Shown here piece by piece: positions 33,850-44,980 of a stretch of DNA of 64,000 nt. The stretch is from Apodemus sylvaticus (lineage: Eukaryota; Chordata; Mammalia; Rodentia; Muridae). The stretch covers positions 80,031,444 through 80,095,443 of the forward strand of contig NC_067482.1 in NCBI RefSeq assembly GCF_947179515.1, in the 5' to 3' direction. The notes under the pieces were generated by a model, which worked only from the letters and a program-made list of their open reading frames with translations, had not been told where the DNA came from and made no database searches. The first letter of the stretch is position 1. Every line of letters begins with the position of its first letter. Position numbers and translations under genes: made by a program.

Positions 33850-35640
33850 TATTTTCTTTAATAAAGACATACTATTTTTATTTCATCTTACAAAAGTAAG
33901 TTACTCTTTGAGGTGTAAGAGCTGCCGCTGATCCCTTTTGGAGGATAAGCTGAGTTTTACAAGTTTACTGCTTGCCTTTAGGGACCCAGGGCTGAGTCCA
34001 GTGTGGCTGCAGGCTCTCCATTGTTCCTCCGACAGACTCCAAGCTCAGAGCCATCCTGTCATCTGGGTCACTCTGGGTCCCTTGCCGACTCCCAGAGGAC
34101 GATGCTCTACAAAAGGACCAGTGGCCCAGGGAATTTGAAATTGTCGACAGTCCTCTATACACATTTCATTTCACTTTAAACATTTTTTTTGTTCTATGTT
34201 ACTTCTTTTATAACAGGATTTCCCAGTGTAGCCTGGAACTTGCTGTGGCTATCGAGCAGGCCTTAAACTCAAAATCCTCCTGCTTCAGTCCCCTGGGTGC
34301 CGGGAGCATAGGCATTTGCCACCCAGTTTAGGATTGTATTTTAAATGGAGAAGAATCCCTAAAAGAAACATGGAAAAGAAAAATCCCATGACAGATGCGT
34401 GTGTGGGGTGCAGTAGGAGCCCAGGAGGGTCTGCTCTCCAGAGATAAGCCACGGGGCTGGCCAGCATGCGCCTCCTCTAGACTCCCTCTGCATTTGCACA
34501 TGCATCTTAAAGCTTCGGTCTTAAACAATCACAGTATATTTATTTATCCTGTTCTTTTGTTGTTGTTTTTTTTTTCAATTTGCCTTTTGCAAACAGCAGC
34601 AGCTCTTTGGGCATGAAGATGAAAGAACACAGAAATCAAAAACCAATCAAAAAGGAGTAGCTCTTTAAATGCAGAGATTCTTAACATGACAGGTAGGTCT
34701 GGTAGGAGTGGAAGTGACAAAATACTGTGTCGTGTGCGTCTGTGAGCAATTTTTAGAGGCAGTGGCGATGACCCTCTTCTGAATTTTAAGAATGATCCAG
34801 ATGTAAGCTGTTTGTTATTAGGTGGGGGAGAGACCCAGGTGAGGCAAGCGGGGAGCCGACCCCTCCGATGGCCTTGGGATCGGTGCAGAGAGCTACAGCT
34901 GCCTGAACCTGGGCATCCTGCCCTGGCCTCATCCAGGACTGGGTCCTGCAGAGCCCGAAGGAGGGCGAGGGAACCAGCCTGCCCAAGCTGCCAGGACAGG
35001 CCTCTGCAGTCCCCGACTGAGAGATTTACAGCTGCCAGGCACGCAGAGGTTGCAGAGGAAAGGCCTGGTGCAGCACTGGACACTCTGCAGTGACTGTAGG
35101 AGGCCTGACTTCTCCGGGCTCCTGGCTGCTCTCCCAGAGCTAGCCTAAGGTAAGTGCGAGAGGGGAACCTGAGCACTGGTCCTGCCCCTCTCCTTTTATT
35201 TTGGTGGGTGTTGGGCCATGTGTCCGCTGGGCAGGAGCTCAGCTCCCAGCCCGTCTGAGAATGATTACCCTGTACAGCCAAGCAGGCCTTGTGCAGCTCG
35301 GCTACGTGGGTCTTTCCCAGCTGCAGCTGGATGGTCTTGTGTCACCCACGAGCGGCCGCCCTTACTGAGTGAGTCTCCTGGAATAATCAAGTGCACATAC
35401 ACCCACTCCTGTCCATGCTTCATCCTTGAACTTGCCCCAGCCAAGCTGCCCCAAACCCAGTGCGGAGGCTCTGTTAGTCTCCCTGCTTATGTGGCTCAGA
35501 GAGGCCAAGATGCTAGCACGGCAGCTGGGGGCATCACTGAGGCAGCGGGGCCATCAGATGTGGAGCAGAGCCTGACATGCCAGTTCTGAGGTCTCAGCAG
35601 GCTGTCCCCAAACTCATATGAAGATAATGATGACCTTGGA
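33850..35640. other. Unique region with a 245-codon minus-strand frame
   Basis: Apart from an old B1 piece at 34190-34325 (-) the stretch is non-repetitive. 35281-34544 (-) is an open frame of 245 codons with no recognised domain and composition like translated GC-rich noncoding DNA. The plus strand carries a perfect donor, AAG|GTAAGT, at 35149-35157 and a polypyrimidine-AG acceptor near 34597. A noncoding transcript is possible; a protein gene is not supported. Confidence 0.35.
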
Positions 35641-35644
35641 GTGA

Positions 35645-35778
35645 TCCTCCTGCCTCCACGTCTAAGTGGCCGATTAACAGGCATATACTATCATACCTGT
35701 TTTTAGGCAGTGCTGAATATGGAACCTAGGGCCTTGCGCTAAGCACTCTATCAAATGAGCTACATCCACAGCCCCTAT
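35645..35778 (-). mobile_element. B4-type SINE (ID head, inverted)
   Basis: ctagggccttgcgctaagca followed by aatgagctacatccacagccc is an inverted ID-like head. B1-like sequence lies to its left. Confidence 0.6.
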
Positions 35779-36044
35779 AATTCTTTTTGTTGCTATTTTT
35801 GGGGTATGACAGTGTGTGTGTGTGTGTGTGCACAAGTGTGAGTGCATACTTGTGCACCTACATACAGATACACTCTCCAAAATGCACGAGACACCTGCTC
35901 CCCCAAAGAAGAATAACAGCCCCACCCCTTGGCATGTCAGTCCTCCTCAGGGACCTGCAGACAACAGTCTTGGAGAACAGCATCCTCTTGGTACCCCAGC
36001 AGGTAGGGGCCACGGGAGCAGCTCCTTTAGGGGATATGCTAGGT

Positions 36045-36365
36045 TGCTTTTATCCTGTTGGCTGTGATAAACACTGACCAAAAACAATTTGGAGAAAGAG
36101 TTGATTTCATCTTCCAACCTGCAGGCCACGCTACACTGTAGCAGAGAGTGTGAGGAAGCAGTGTTTACTGGCTTGCCTTTCCTGGCCTGCTCAGCTTGCT
36201 GCCTTACACAGCCAGGATCACCTGCATAGGAATGGAACCGCCCACGCTCGACTCCCATAACAATATATGGAGAAAATGCTCCTACAGACTTGTCTATAGG
36301 CCAGTATGATATAGGTTCCCTCTTCTCAGGTGACTCTAGTTTGTGACAAAAACTAACAAGTTTAG
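36045..36365 (+). mobile_element. Diverged 'gtttctattgctgtgat' family repeat
   Basis: ttatcctgttggctgtgata ... ctctagtttgtgacaaaaac. Older than the 29.0-kb copy. Confidence 0.55.
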
Positions 36366-36529
36366 GGGGTTTCATGGTGAGGAACTGGGCAGGAGGCCAG
36401 GGCCGGGGGACACCAAAGCAGCCCCTTCCAATGGCGACTGAAAGGCTCCTGGGGTGGGATTTCCTTGTCTTTGGATTTGGAGAGTGGACACTGAGTTTTG
36501 AGCATGTCGGTGGTTTCTCATTTAGGCAC

Positions 36530-37060
36530 TGGTATGGTTAAATCTATTCCCCAGTACCTCTGTGTGGGAGCCCTGGTCCCCAGCCTGGTGCTTTGAGGAC
36601 AGGTGGACCCCTTAAGAGGAAGGGCCGAAGCCAGGTGGTGGTGGTGGTGGTGGTGGTGGTGGTGGTGGTGGTGGTGGTGGTAGTGCACACCTTTAATCCC
36701 AGCACTCTGGAAGCAGAGGCAGATAGATCCCTCTGAGTTTGAGGCCAGCCTGGGCTACAGAGTGAATTCCAGGACAGCCAGAACTACACAGAGAAACCCT
36801 GTCTACAAACAAACAAACAAACAAACAAAAAAAGATGGCCAATGGGACATCTTTGGGTCCCTAAGGATTGTGGAACCCTGGTCTCTTCTGCTTTCTCTTT
36901 CATGTGCTGATTGTAAGGTGAGCGGTTTTATTGTCCCTCACATTATGCTGTGATATACTGTCAACGTAAGCCCAAAGCTGTGATTTTGCACTATGAGCTA
37001 AAAGAACTTTTTCTCTTTATACAATGCTTCTTGTAGTAGTGCAGAACTGACTGACCTGTC
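36530..37060 (+). mobile_element. Old LTR-like repeat split by a B1 with expanded (GGT)n
   Basis: The outer parts (36530-36625 and 36840-37060) resemble an old mammalian LTR-type repeat. A B1 (about 36626-36830, +) interrupts it. The B1 'ggtggtggcgcac' head has grown into about 16 GGT units (36634-36682), and its tail is (AAAC)n. Confidence 0.55.
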
Positions 37061-37467
37061 ATTCCAACAAAGATTTTGTTTTTGCCTAGCCTAAGTGTCA
37101 TTACTCTGCCACCCTGGTGAGACCTCGGGGACACCCCTCGCCTGTTGTTCTGACCTCTGGAGCATTTGAAACATGTCCTCCAAAAGCCAGCCTGTGTGCC
37201 GGTTCCTTTAGCCAGTCTCCTGGTCCACAGGCTGTGTGCCCTGGACCGAAGTGGGCTGGAGAAACCTTGGTACCTGTGCTGGACCAAGAGGATGAACCTG
37301 GCCAGCCAGAGGAGTAGTGAGAGGACGGGAAACAAGGAGGGGCACAGGTGACCAGGGGCCAGATCTGCCTCAGCCCAGGCATCCATTCACACAGCCTGCC
37401 AGACAACTATCCCCATCCTACAGAAGACGGGGAAGAGGTTCCAGAAGAGGTAAAACGTCTGAGTGCT

Positions 37468-37780
37468 GGGATGGTGTGTGCGCACCTGTGATCCCAGTTA
37501 CACTGGAAGCTGAGGCAGCGGGATCCTTGAAGTTTGAGATCAGCCTGGGCAACATAGTTGAGACTTTTTTAAAAAAGATTTATTTATTATTATATGTGTA
37601 AGTACACTGTAGCTGTCTTCAGATACCAGAAGATAGCCTCAGATCTCTATGGATGGCCGTGAACCACCATGTGGTTGTTGGGATTTGAACTCAGGACCTC
37701 TGGAAGAGCAGTCAGTGCTCTTAACCATTGAGCCATCTCTCCAGTCCCACAGTTGAGACTTTATCTCAAAAATTATAAAA
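37468..37780. mobile_element. B2 (-) nested in an old B1-like element (+)
   Basis: B2 occupies 37568-37748 (-). The interrupted B1-like element reads up to gttgagactttt on the left and resumes cagttgagactttatctca on the right, giving a target-site duplication of about 12 bp (AGTTGAGACTTT). Confidence 0.8.
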
Positions 37781-37799
37781 TTGTACATTTTAAGTGAGA

Positions 37800-38125
37800 A
37801 GCTGTGGTGGCTTGGGGCAGGGAGTGGCACTTTTAGGAAGTGTGGCCTTGATGGAGGAAATGTGTGTCACTGTGGGAGTGAGCTTTGAGAGACCTTCCTC
37901 CTAGCTGCCTAGAAGCAAGTCTTCTGTTTGCATTTGAAGCAAGATGTAGAACTCTCAACTCCTCCTGCACCATGCCTGCCTGGATGCTGCCATGCCCCCG
38001 CCTAGATGGCAATGGACTGAACCTCTGCACCTGTAATCCAGCCCCAATTAAATGTTGTCCTTTATAAGAGTTGCCCTGGTCATGGTGTCTGTTCACAGTA
38101 GCAAGACCCTAACTAAGAAAGAAGG
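37800..38125 (-). mobile_element. Abundant rodent repeat, inverted relative to the 29-kb copy
   Basis: gggagtggcacttttaggaa, gtagaactctcaactcctcc, ccccaattaaatgttgtcct and ggtcatggtgtctgttcaca: a very common rodent interspersed repeat related to the 'gggtttctattgctg' family. Confidence 0.7.
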
Positions 38126-38600
38126 GAATGAAACGCCCAGTGTCACACCGCTGGAGGCAGCATGGCCACTCATGTCCTCCTTCCCCTTCGTTGAGATACA
38201 ACCCACTCAACATAGTACATCCACCATGTTCACGTACACACAATGACTTTACCACAGCCACGAGATATAAAGCCATCACCTAATACCAGAGCACTTTATC
38301 CCCTCCAGAAGAAGCCCCTACCCACTGACCATCCTTCCCTGCAATGGTTTGGGTAAACAATATCCCCTGAAAGTCCATATATGAAGGTTTGGTCTCAAGA
38401 GTGGTGGTACTGGACAGCGATGTGGACTTTAGTCAGTTAAAGTTAGGTCACTTGGGGTGTAAGACTGGGATTGTGAGACTCCACATGTCTGTCTGTCTGT
38501 CTGTCTCCACCTCCCTCTGTCTCTGCTTGCTAACTTATGACATTACAACTTGGTGCAGTGCTCATTGCTCCTCACTGTCCCCTCACCAGAGCCTGTCTAG
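38126..38600. other. Mostly unique; possible old LTR remnant
   Basis: 38340-38470 resembles an old LTR-type repeat (tggtttgggtaaacaatatc). No gene seen. Confidence 0.4.
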
Positions 38601-38930
38601 GTTACTTTCCTGTCACCGTGATAAAAGTACCAATAATAACCAAGGCGACTTAGAAAAGAAAGTGTTTAATTTGGCTTAGAATTTCAGAGGGTGAGAGCCC
38701 ATGGCAGCGGAGCAAAGGCACAGCTTAGAGCTCTCACATCTTAATCCACAACCAGGAGACAAAGAGCCTGGGAAGCTCACAGTCTTTCAAAATCTCAAAC
38801 CCATTCCCAGGGCCACACCTCCCGCAGCAAGGCCACACCTCCCGCAGCAAGGCCACACCTCCCCCAGCAAGGCCACACCTCCTAAGCCTTCCCAGCTTTC
38901 AGTCCCTGATCTTTTTTATATTTTGTTTTT
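38600..38930 (+). mobile_element. 'gttactttcctgtcaccgtgat' repeat with internal minisatellite
   Basis: Diverged family copy. Inside it, 38812-38884 is a tandem array of about 3.6 copies of a 20-bp unit (ggccacacctcccgcagcaa). Confidence 0.65.
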
Positions 38931-38934
38931 GTTT

Positions 38935-39270
38935 TTGTTTTTTTTGTTTGTTTGTTTTTTGGATTTGGTTTTTTGGAGACAGGGTTTCTCTGTGTAGCCC
39001 TGGCTGTCTGGCTGTCCTGGAACTCACTCTGTAGACCAGGCTGGCCTCAAACTCAGAAATCCACTTGCCTCTGCCTCCCAGAGTGCTGGGATTACAGGCG
39101 TACGCCGCTATCGCCTGGCCTTGATTTTGTTTTTCAAGACAGGGTTTCTTTGCATAGGCCTGCCTGTTCTGGAACTTGCTCTGAAGACCAGGCTGGCCTC
39201 AAAATCAGAGATACATCAGTCTCTGCCTCCTGAGTGCTGGGATTAAAGGTGTGCACTACCACCTCCTAGT
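38935..39270 (-). mobile_element. Two B1 SINEs in tandem
   Basis: B1 at 38970-39118 (-) preceded by T/TTTG-rich sequence, then a more diverged B1 at 39125-39270 (-). Confidence 0.85.
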
Positions 39271-39542
39271 ATCCACCCCCGATCTGGAATTTGAACCTCC
39301 AACTAAACAACCTGTTCTCTTTATCAGTTGACAGCCCCAGATCTTCTGCCATAGTTATACTAACCTGGCTAATACTCCAGTTCTCTCCAGTCTATAATCC
39401 CAGGCAACTGCTTCATAATGGATTTGTCTATTGTGACCATTTCAATAAATGAGATATATACAATACTTGCCTCTTAGGTCTGGATTCTTTCACTTAGCAA
39501 GTTTTCAAAGTTCTTTCACGGTGTAGTGTGAACTGGTATTTC

Positions 39543-39936
39543 TTTTTTTTTAAGATTTATTTATTTATTATGTGTAAGTACACTGTAGCTGTCTTCAGAC
39601 ACTCCAGAAGAGGCTGTCAAATCTTGTTACAGATGGTTGTGAGCCACCATGTGGTTGTTGGGATTTGAACTCAGGACCTTCGGAAAAGCAGTTGGTGTTC
39701 TTAACCACTGAGCCATCTCTCCAGCCCCCCACCCATTTTTTAAAGATTTATTTATTTATTTTTATTTATTTATTTAATGTACATGAGTACACTGTTGTTC
39801 TCCTCAGACACACTAGAAGAGGGCATTGGATCCCATTACAGATGGTTGTGAGCCACCATGTGGTTGCTGGGATTTGAACTCAGGACCTCTGGAAGAACAG
39901 TCAGTGCTCTTAACTGCTGAGCCATCGCTCCAGCCT
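39543..39936 (-). mobile_element. Two tandem B2 SINEs sharing one target-site duplication
   Basis: B2 copies at 39543-39728 and 39735-39936, same orientation. The pair is bracketed by TGAACTGGTATTTC at about 39529-39542 and 39937-39950, so the second B2 landed at the tail end of the first after it had inserted. Confidence 0.85.
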
Positions 39937-40059
39937 ATGAACTGGTATTTCACTGCTTTGTATAAATGCAAGCATCTATCCAGTGTACAGATGCAGACAT
40001 TTTTTCCATTTACTCCAAACTGAGGTAATTTATTCTCCGAGCCCATTCAGTGCCTTTTT

Positions 40060-40660
40060 AGGTAGCCTCAGCGCTAGCCGCATGACCTTAGGACCTTAGA
40101 AGCTGTGTCATTGCTGGTGTCCCTCTGTATCATCTTGACTATGACAATGTTATGCAGGTTAATGGCTGCACGGTTGAAGATCTGAAGTGCTCTCAAACCA
40201 GCAAAAGGCTCAAAGGGCAGGATGAAGGCAGGAGCCATCGCTGAGAAATTAGTGCCTGCAGTCAGGAAGGAGGAAGGACAGGAAGGGGGGAAGGAAGGGG
40301 AAGAGGAGGAGGAGGAGAAAAGGATTATGCCCATGGCAATGACAAGACAACCATGGCATGTTGGCCAAATGATGTGTTCATGCAAGGCCCCTGCGTGAAG
40401 TAGGGGTGCCAGGACCCTGTCTTGCACTTTAGGGGTTGTAGGGAAAGCTTAGACTCGGGGTGAGGTTTGCTGAGGGGTGGGCCCACAGAACCACGCCTTC
40501 AAGTCAATAGTCAGAATCACCTTAAGAGTAATAGCAGACTGGGGTTGCCGCTCACTCGGCAGAGTTCTTGCCTAATTAACTGGCATGAGGCCCCTGGACT
40601 CAATCTCTACCACCACATAATATGTGAGACTTAGTGACCCATGCCTGTAGGATCAGGTGT
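40060..40660. other. Unique stretch with purine run
   Basis: Purine-rich tract at 40265-40320 (gaaggaagggggg and gagga units). 40540-40620 looks like an ID/B4 head remnant (+). No gene seen. Confidence 0.45.
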
Positions 40661-40665
40661 CCAAG

Positions 40666-40752
40666 GTCAGCCTCAGTTTTAGACTGCCAACACACACACA
40701 CACACACACACTGGCTGGCTCACCTCATGTCAGCCTCGGTTTTAGACTGCCA

Positions 40753-40783
<31 letters not shown>

Positions 40784-40868
40784 GGCTGGCTCACCTCTTT
40801 TGTAGCTATGCACCTTACCTCCACTAGGGGTAAGGCGCTATGCACCTTACCTCCACTAGGGGTCAGGC
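40666..40868 (+). repeat. Two adjacent tandem duplications around (CA)n
   Basis: A unit of about 64 bp (gtcagcctcagttttagact ... (CA)n ... ggctggctcacctc) occurs twice at 40666-40797. Directly after it, a 32-bp unit (gctatgcaccttacctccac ...) occurs twice at 40805-40868. Confidence 0.85.
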
Positions 40869-40869
40869 T

Positions 40870-41950
40870 TGCATAAGAGTCACTTCCCTGTTCACACTCA
40901 GTTTTCAGTTCAGTCCTCAGTTTTCACAGGCATGGCCTGAGGCCCAGAGCACTGAAGAGACTTATCCAAGTCACACGGCTACTAATCGAAACCTTGGTCT
41001 GCTCTGCACCTCAGGGCAAGGCTTACACAGAGATGCCTTTTCAGAGAGCCCTCATCCTTCCTGGGCCTTGACTTTATTGTCTGTGAGGGTGTAGTCCCAG
41101 GAGGCCTGTGGGACCCAGGGCCTTGCACAGAAGCCACATACATTAACCAACTGTGAACAGGATGCTGGGGGCAGGGCCCAGTGACAGCACCTGCTAAGCC
41201 TGTGTGAGCAGGATGATGGTGGCGGGGCTTGGGGACAGTGCATGCTGAGCCTGTGTGAGGCCCTGCAGTCCATCCCCAGCACTGAGGAGAAGAGAACAAA
41301 ATGGCAAAAGTCTGGGACGTTCTGTCTTGTTTCAGACCAGGCCGGGGTGCGCAGGCGTACTTTTCTGGCCAATGTATTGGATTCTATTATCCTTCAGCCT
41401 TCCAGCCCTTGTTCCGCCACAGTTCCTTCTAGCCCCCAACACGAGGCAGGAGAAGGTTAGAAGGGCAAGAGGTATAGGCCTCTTTAGGCTGCTTCCTGCT
41501 GATTACGGGTGTTGACTTCCTTGGAGCAAGTCCAATCTTCTTCATCAGAATATCCCCAACCAAAACAGGAAACAGAAGCAGCAGCAGCCACCCCAGGTCC
41601 TCTGGAGTCCCCAGAATTCTAAACATAAGCTTTCTGCAGCTGGCAAAAAGCATACCCTCCCAGAGCAGGTGACAATCCTAGTTAGCAGGTGAGGGCAATC
41701 TGAAGCAATCCCACACCTGGGATTAAAACAAAAACATATTTAAAGACCATGACTGGGTTGGTTTTTTTGTTTGTTTGTTTATTTGTTTTTTTTTTAAGAA
41801 ACCAAAATTCTTATTATAGAGGTATTCTGTCCTGGGTCCTGTGACCATCCTATTCTCTGGACAAAGACCAACAGCATGGGTGACAACTAACAGGAGACAT
41901 GAGACAGATTTTCACAGTGCTGGTGTAGTGTGGGTTCGAGAAAGCAAAAC
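40870..41950. other. Unique stretch, nothing assigned
   Basis: No clear SINE or exon. A T-rich run lies at 41758-41797. Confidence 0.5.
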
Positions 41951-41954
41951 AGTC

Positions 41955-42335
41955 CAGCAGCTGGGTGGTGGTAGCGCACACCTGTAATCCCAGCACTCTG
42001 GGAAGCAGAGGCAGGTGGATTTCTGAATTCAAGGCCAGCCTGGTCTACAGAGTGAGTTCCAGGACAGCCAGAGCTACACAGAGAAACCCTGTCTCAAAAA
42101 AAGCAAATCCCCAAAACCAAAACAAACAAAAACAAAAAAACAAAACAATCCAGCCTGGTGTGGATGGGGCCCTTCTTGGAGAAGTGGGCGGTGTCCTGTG
42201 GAGACACAGAGTTCTGTATTCAGTACTGACTCACATACAGCAGTGCTGAGTAACTCCAGCACAATGGAGGCAGGAGCAGGTGGATTTCTGAGTTTGAAGT
42301 TCGTCTGGTCTGATTACCCAAAGAAACCCTCACTG
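41955..42335 (+). mobile_element. B1 and B1 fragment
   Basis: B1 at 41955-42110 with an (AAAC)-rich tail to 42145, then a rearranged B1 fragment at 42255-42330. Confidence 0.8.
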
Positions 42336-43070
42336 CACTGTGGGGGGAAATACAATCCTTTCTCTGTGACTCCAGGAAGATCGAGTGTGGAAGCCTCTGA
42401 CGTTGACACGTAGCAAAGGGAAGAGGAAGAAGAAAGCAGCCACAGCTAATTCCAGAAGATTCCAGAACTAACCAGGCTACTGGGCGGCTGCCGGCAGGCA
42501 ATAGCTCAAACCGCATAGAGCACTTGGGGCAAACATCAGTTCTCGAAGCCCTGAGTGTAGTGTAGTTCCAAGGGGGCTGAGAGTAGTGGGCCCCAGCAGG
42601 CCTTACAGAGGCAACTGGGAGAATCTGAAAGAACAAACAGGAAGAGACGGGCTGCGAAGAGGCCAGGATGGGTGGCACAGGCTACTGGCCAGGACAAGGG
42701 AGAATGCCCACGGGTTGGACAGGCAGCTTTATGGCCAATCGGCAGGCCTCTGTGCGGCTCCAGGGGGAGACCTGCGCTTGTCGTGAAATCCTGGTCCCAG
42801 ACTAGGTGTCCTGCTTCCTCAAGGCCTTCTCCACAGGGAAGAGGGTGCAGGCCGTGCACTGAAGTGAAACAGCGTGGTCTAAACCCAAGCCACAAAGGTG
42901 TATTTCAATTTCATGTTCTGCAATGATTGACCTCTGTGTGCTCAGAAAGGGTAAGTGTCTTGCTCAAGCCCACACAGCCTAAAACAGCACAAATCCAAGA
43001 TGTCCAGACCCTTATAACCGTGAGCTAGACCCTTCCCGGGAGCACTGGCTCCTCCCGGCACAGGTCCTGG
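42336..43070. other. Unique stretch, nothing assigned
   Basis: No repeat or exon recognised. Confidence 0.5.
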
Positions 43071-43086
43071 GCTTTGTGTGTCTTTA

Positions 43087-43179
43087 CTTTTTTTTTTTTT
43101 TAACAGAGCTGAGGACCGAACCCAGGGCCTTGCACTTGCTAGGCAAGCGCTCTACCACTGAGCTAAATCCCCAATTCCC
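43087..43179 (-). mobile_element. ID SINE with perfect target-site duplication
   Basis: Inverted ID element: poly-T, gaccgaacccagggccttgc, ctaggcaagcgctctaccac, tgagctaaatcccca. Flanked by CTTTGTGTGTCTTTA at 43072-43086 and 43180-43194, 15 of 15 identical. A fairly recent insertion; ID elements are tRNA-Ala/BC1-derived and especially numerous in rat. Confidence 0.9.
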
Positions 43180-43276
43180 CTTTGTGTGTCTTTATGCAGT
43201 CAGGACAGCAACTCTGCTTATCCCAATATTGTGTGAACAAAGAGAGGGAGGCATTTGCGTAGTCTAGGCTCCAGGG

Positions 43277-43462
43277 CAGCGGTTCTCAGCCTGTGTGTGG
43301 AGACCCCACAGAGGTCGCATATATTCACAGTACGATCTATAGCAGTCGCGAAAATACAGTTATGAAGTAACAACAAAATAATTTTATGGTTGGGGGGGTG
43401 TCACCACAACATGAGGAACTATTAAAGGGTCACAGCTTTAGGAAGGCTGAGAACCACTGCTC
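43277..43462 (+). mobile_element. URR1 hAT DNA transposon
   Basis: gcagcggttctcagcctgtg ... gaaggctgagaaccactgct: near-inverted termini, with the inner tacagttatgaagtaacaac and ggtgtcaccacaacatgagg segments typical of URR1. Continuous, unlike the copy in Nefh intron 2. Confidence 0.8.
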
Positions 43463-43464
43463 TA

Positions 43465-44980
43465 GAGCACCGTGAGTTTTAGACTAAGGATCCCAATGTC
43501 ACGGCCATATACATCATTACTAGAAGGTAGACACCAAATGAATGATTTAACCCGGTCGTTGCACGGGGAAGGAAACTGAGGCCAGACAGGGCATATGGAT
43601 CATGGCTGATCATCAGGAAAGAAACTTCTAAAATCCTCCTGGGTATGATGCCTGTCATCTCCAGCCTCCTGCCCTGGCTGGTGATTCATTCCCAGGCGTG
43701 TAGCCGGGACGCCCAGTTTCACAAGGTGGACCTCAGGTAGTCACGGCATCCAGAGTTCAGCTGCAAAGGAAAGTCTGCCCTGCCCTACCAGCTGTTGCAG
43801 ACCCCTGGGGCAGTTCAGCTCCCACCCCACTCTTCCAGGGATTCAGCCTTCTCGGTGTTGTCTAATGTTTTGTATTAAGCCTCCTTGCAGGTGTCTTTTG
43901 TTTTGCACCCTTAGGGACAGAACACATGACTTTATCGCCCCCTACTGGCAAGACCGCGCAGAGCACGATCCGGTTTAGCTCAGCAGGCCCCGCCTGTGCT
44001 TCAGGTCAGCTGAAGGCCCCTGCTCAAGCAGGTTTCTCAGAGTCACACCTGCTCTAGGGGAGCTATGGCCTCAGATCGGTGGGGTGATGGCCTAGCACAC
44101 GCTTGCAAAATCCGGCCACATTTTGTGACACCCATTCCAGGTGTTCCACTTATCAAAGCTCCTATAATGGGGAAACATCGGACATTTTAGTGAGAGAAAA
44201 TGGGGTCTCCCTGTTTAGGTCATGTTGGCCTCAAGGTCTTCTCTCCTGACTCAGCCTCTCCTTTAGCTGGATCTACATGTGTATACACCACACGTACACT
44301 ACACCAAACTAGGATCCTTATCTAAGAGCATATAGGCTCTTTATGCTTATATTAAAGAGAAGGTCTTTAGTCCGGCCTGGCCTGTGCACTCTATGTAGCC
44401 AAGGATAGCCTTGAAATCCTCATCCTCCTGTCACCACTTCCTAAATGCTGGGACATTAGGTGCTTGTGTGCTGCCACACTGGTGGGGCTCAGAATCAGGA
44501 GGCAGAATCCTGAGGTCACAGAATAAAAGCTTGTCCCAGATGCTTGGACTCATGATTGTGGGAGCTGCATAAGAACTTTCTGGAAGGCTGTCACCCTTCA
44601 CTCTTCTGTAGGAACTTTAAGTACACAGAAAGAAAGGAAGGGGAATTCAAAGTGGGAACTAGCAAGAACATGCTGGAACCCACCACAGAAAGCCCAGGAG
44701 CAGAGGTGAGTGGGCGGAGCCCCAAGCCAGCCCCTGCAGACCAGGGACAGATGCTGCCAGACGCCCTCTCACGGCCTGGGTGTTAGGAAGCCAGGGCCAT
44801 CCACGGGTGAGCAGAGCAGCTGTGAGGGCTCTGCAGCTTCCCAACAACGACAAGAGCTAGAAGGTCAGAGGTGGCAGGAGAGTGCCACCACCAAATCCTG
44901 CAGTGCTCCTTCTATGTCCCACCCTCGTCCCATATGAGGAAGGTCAGTCCGGCCAAAATGGTATGTTGAAAATCTACCGC
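43465..44980. other. Unique stretch with CTCF motif and old B1 remnants
   Basis: Contains the CTCF-type motif at 43935 and diverged B1-like pieces at 44195-44320 (-) and 44345-44482 (-). No exon recognised. Confidence 0.5.
43935..43950 (-). promoter_or_regulatory. Candidate CTCF site, reverse orientation
   Basis: The minus strand reads TGCCAGTAGGGGGCGA, matching 13 of 14 core CTCF positions. It lies in unique sequence about 480 bp right of a URR1 element and is not part of a B2 SINE, which is a common source of CTCF motifs in rodents. Confidence 0.55.

Noticed and set aside
40666..40868. CRISPR-like array of spaced repeats
   Set aside because: Two adjacent tandem duplications around (CA)n in a mammalian genome; no regular spacers.
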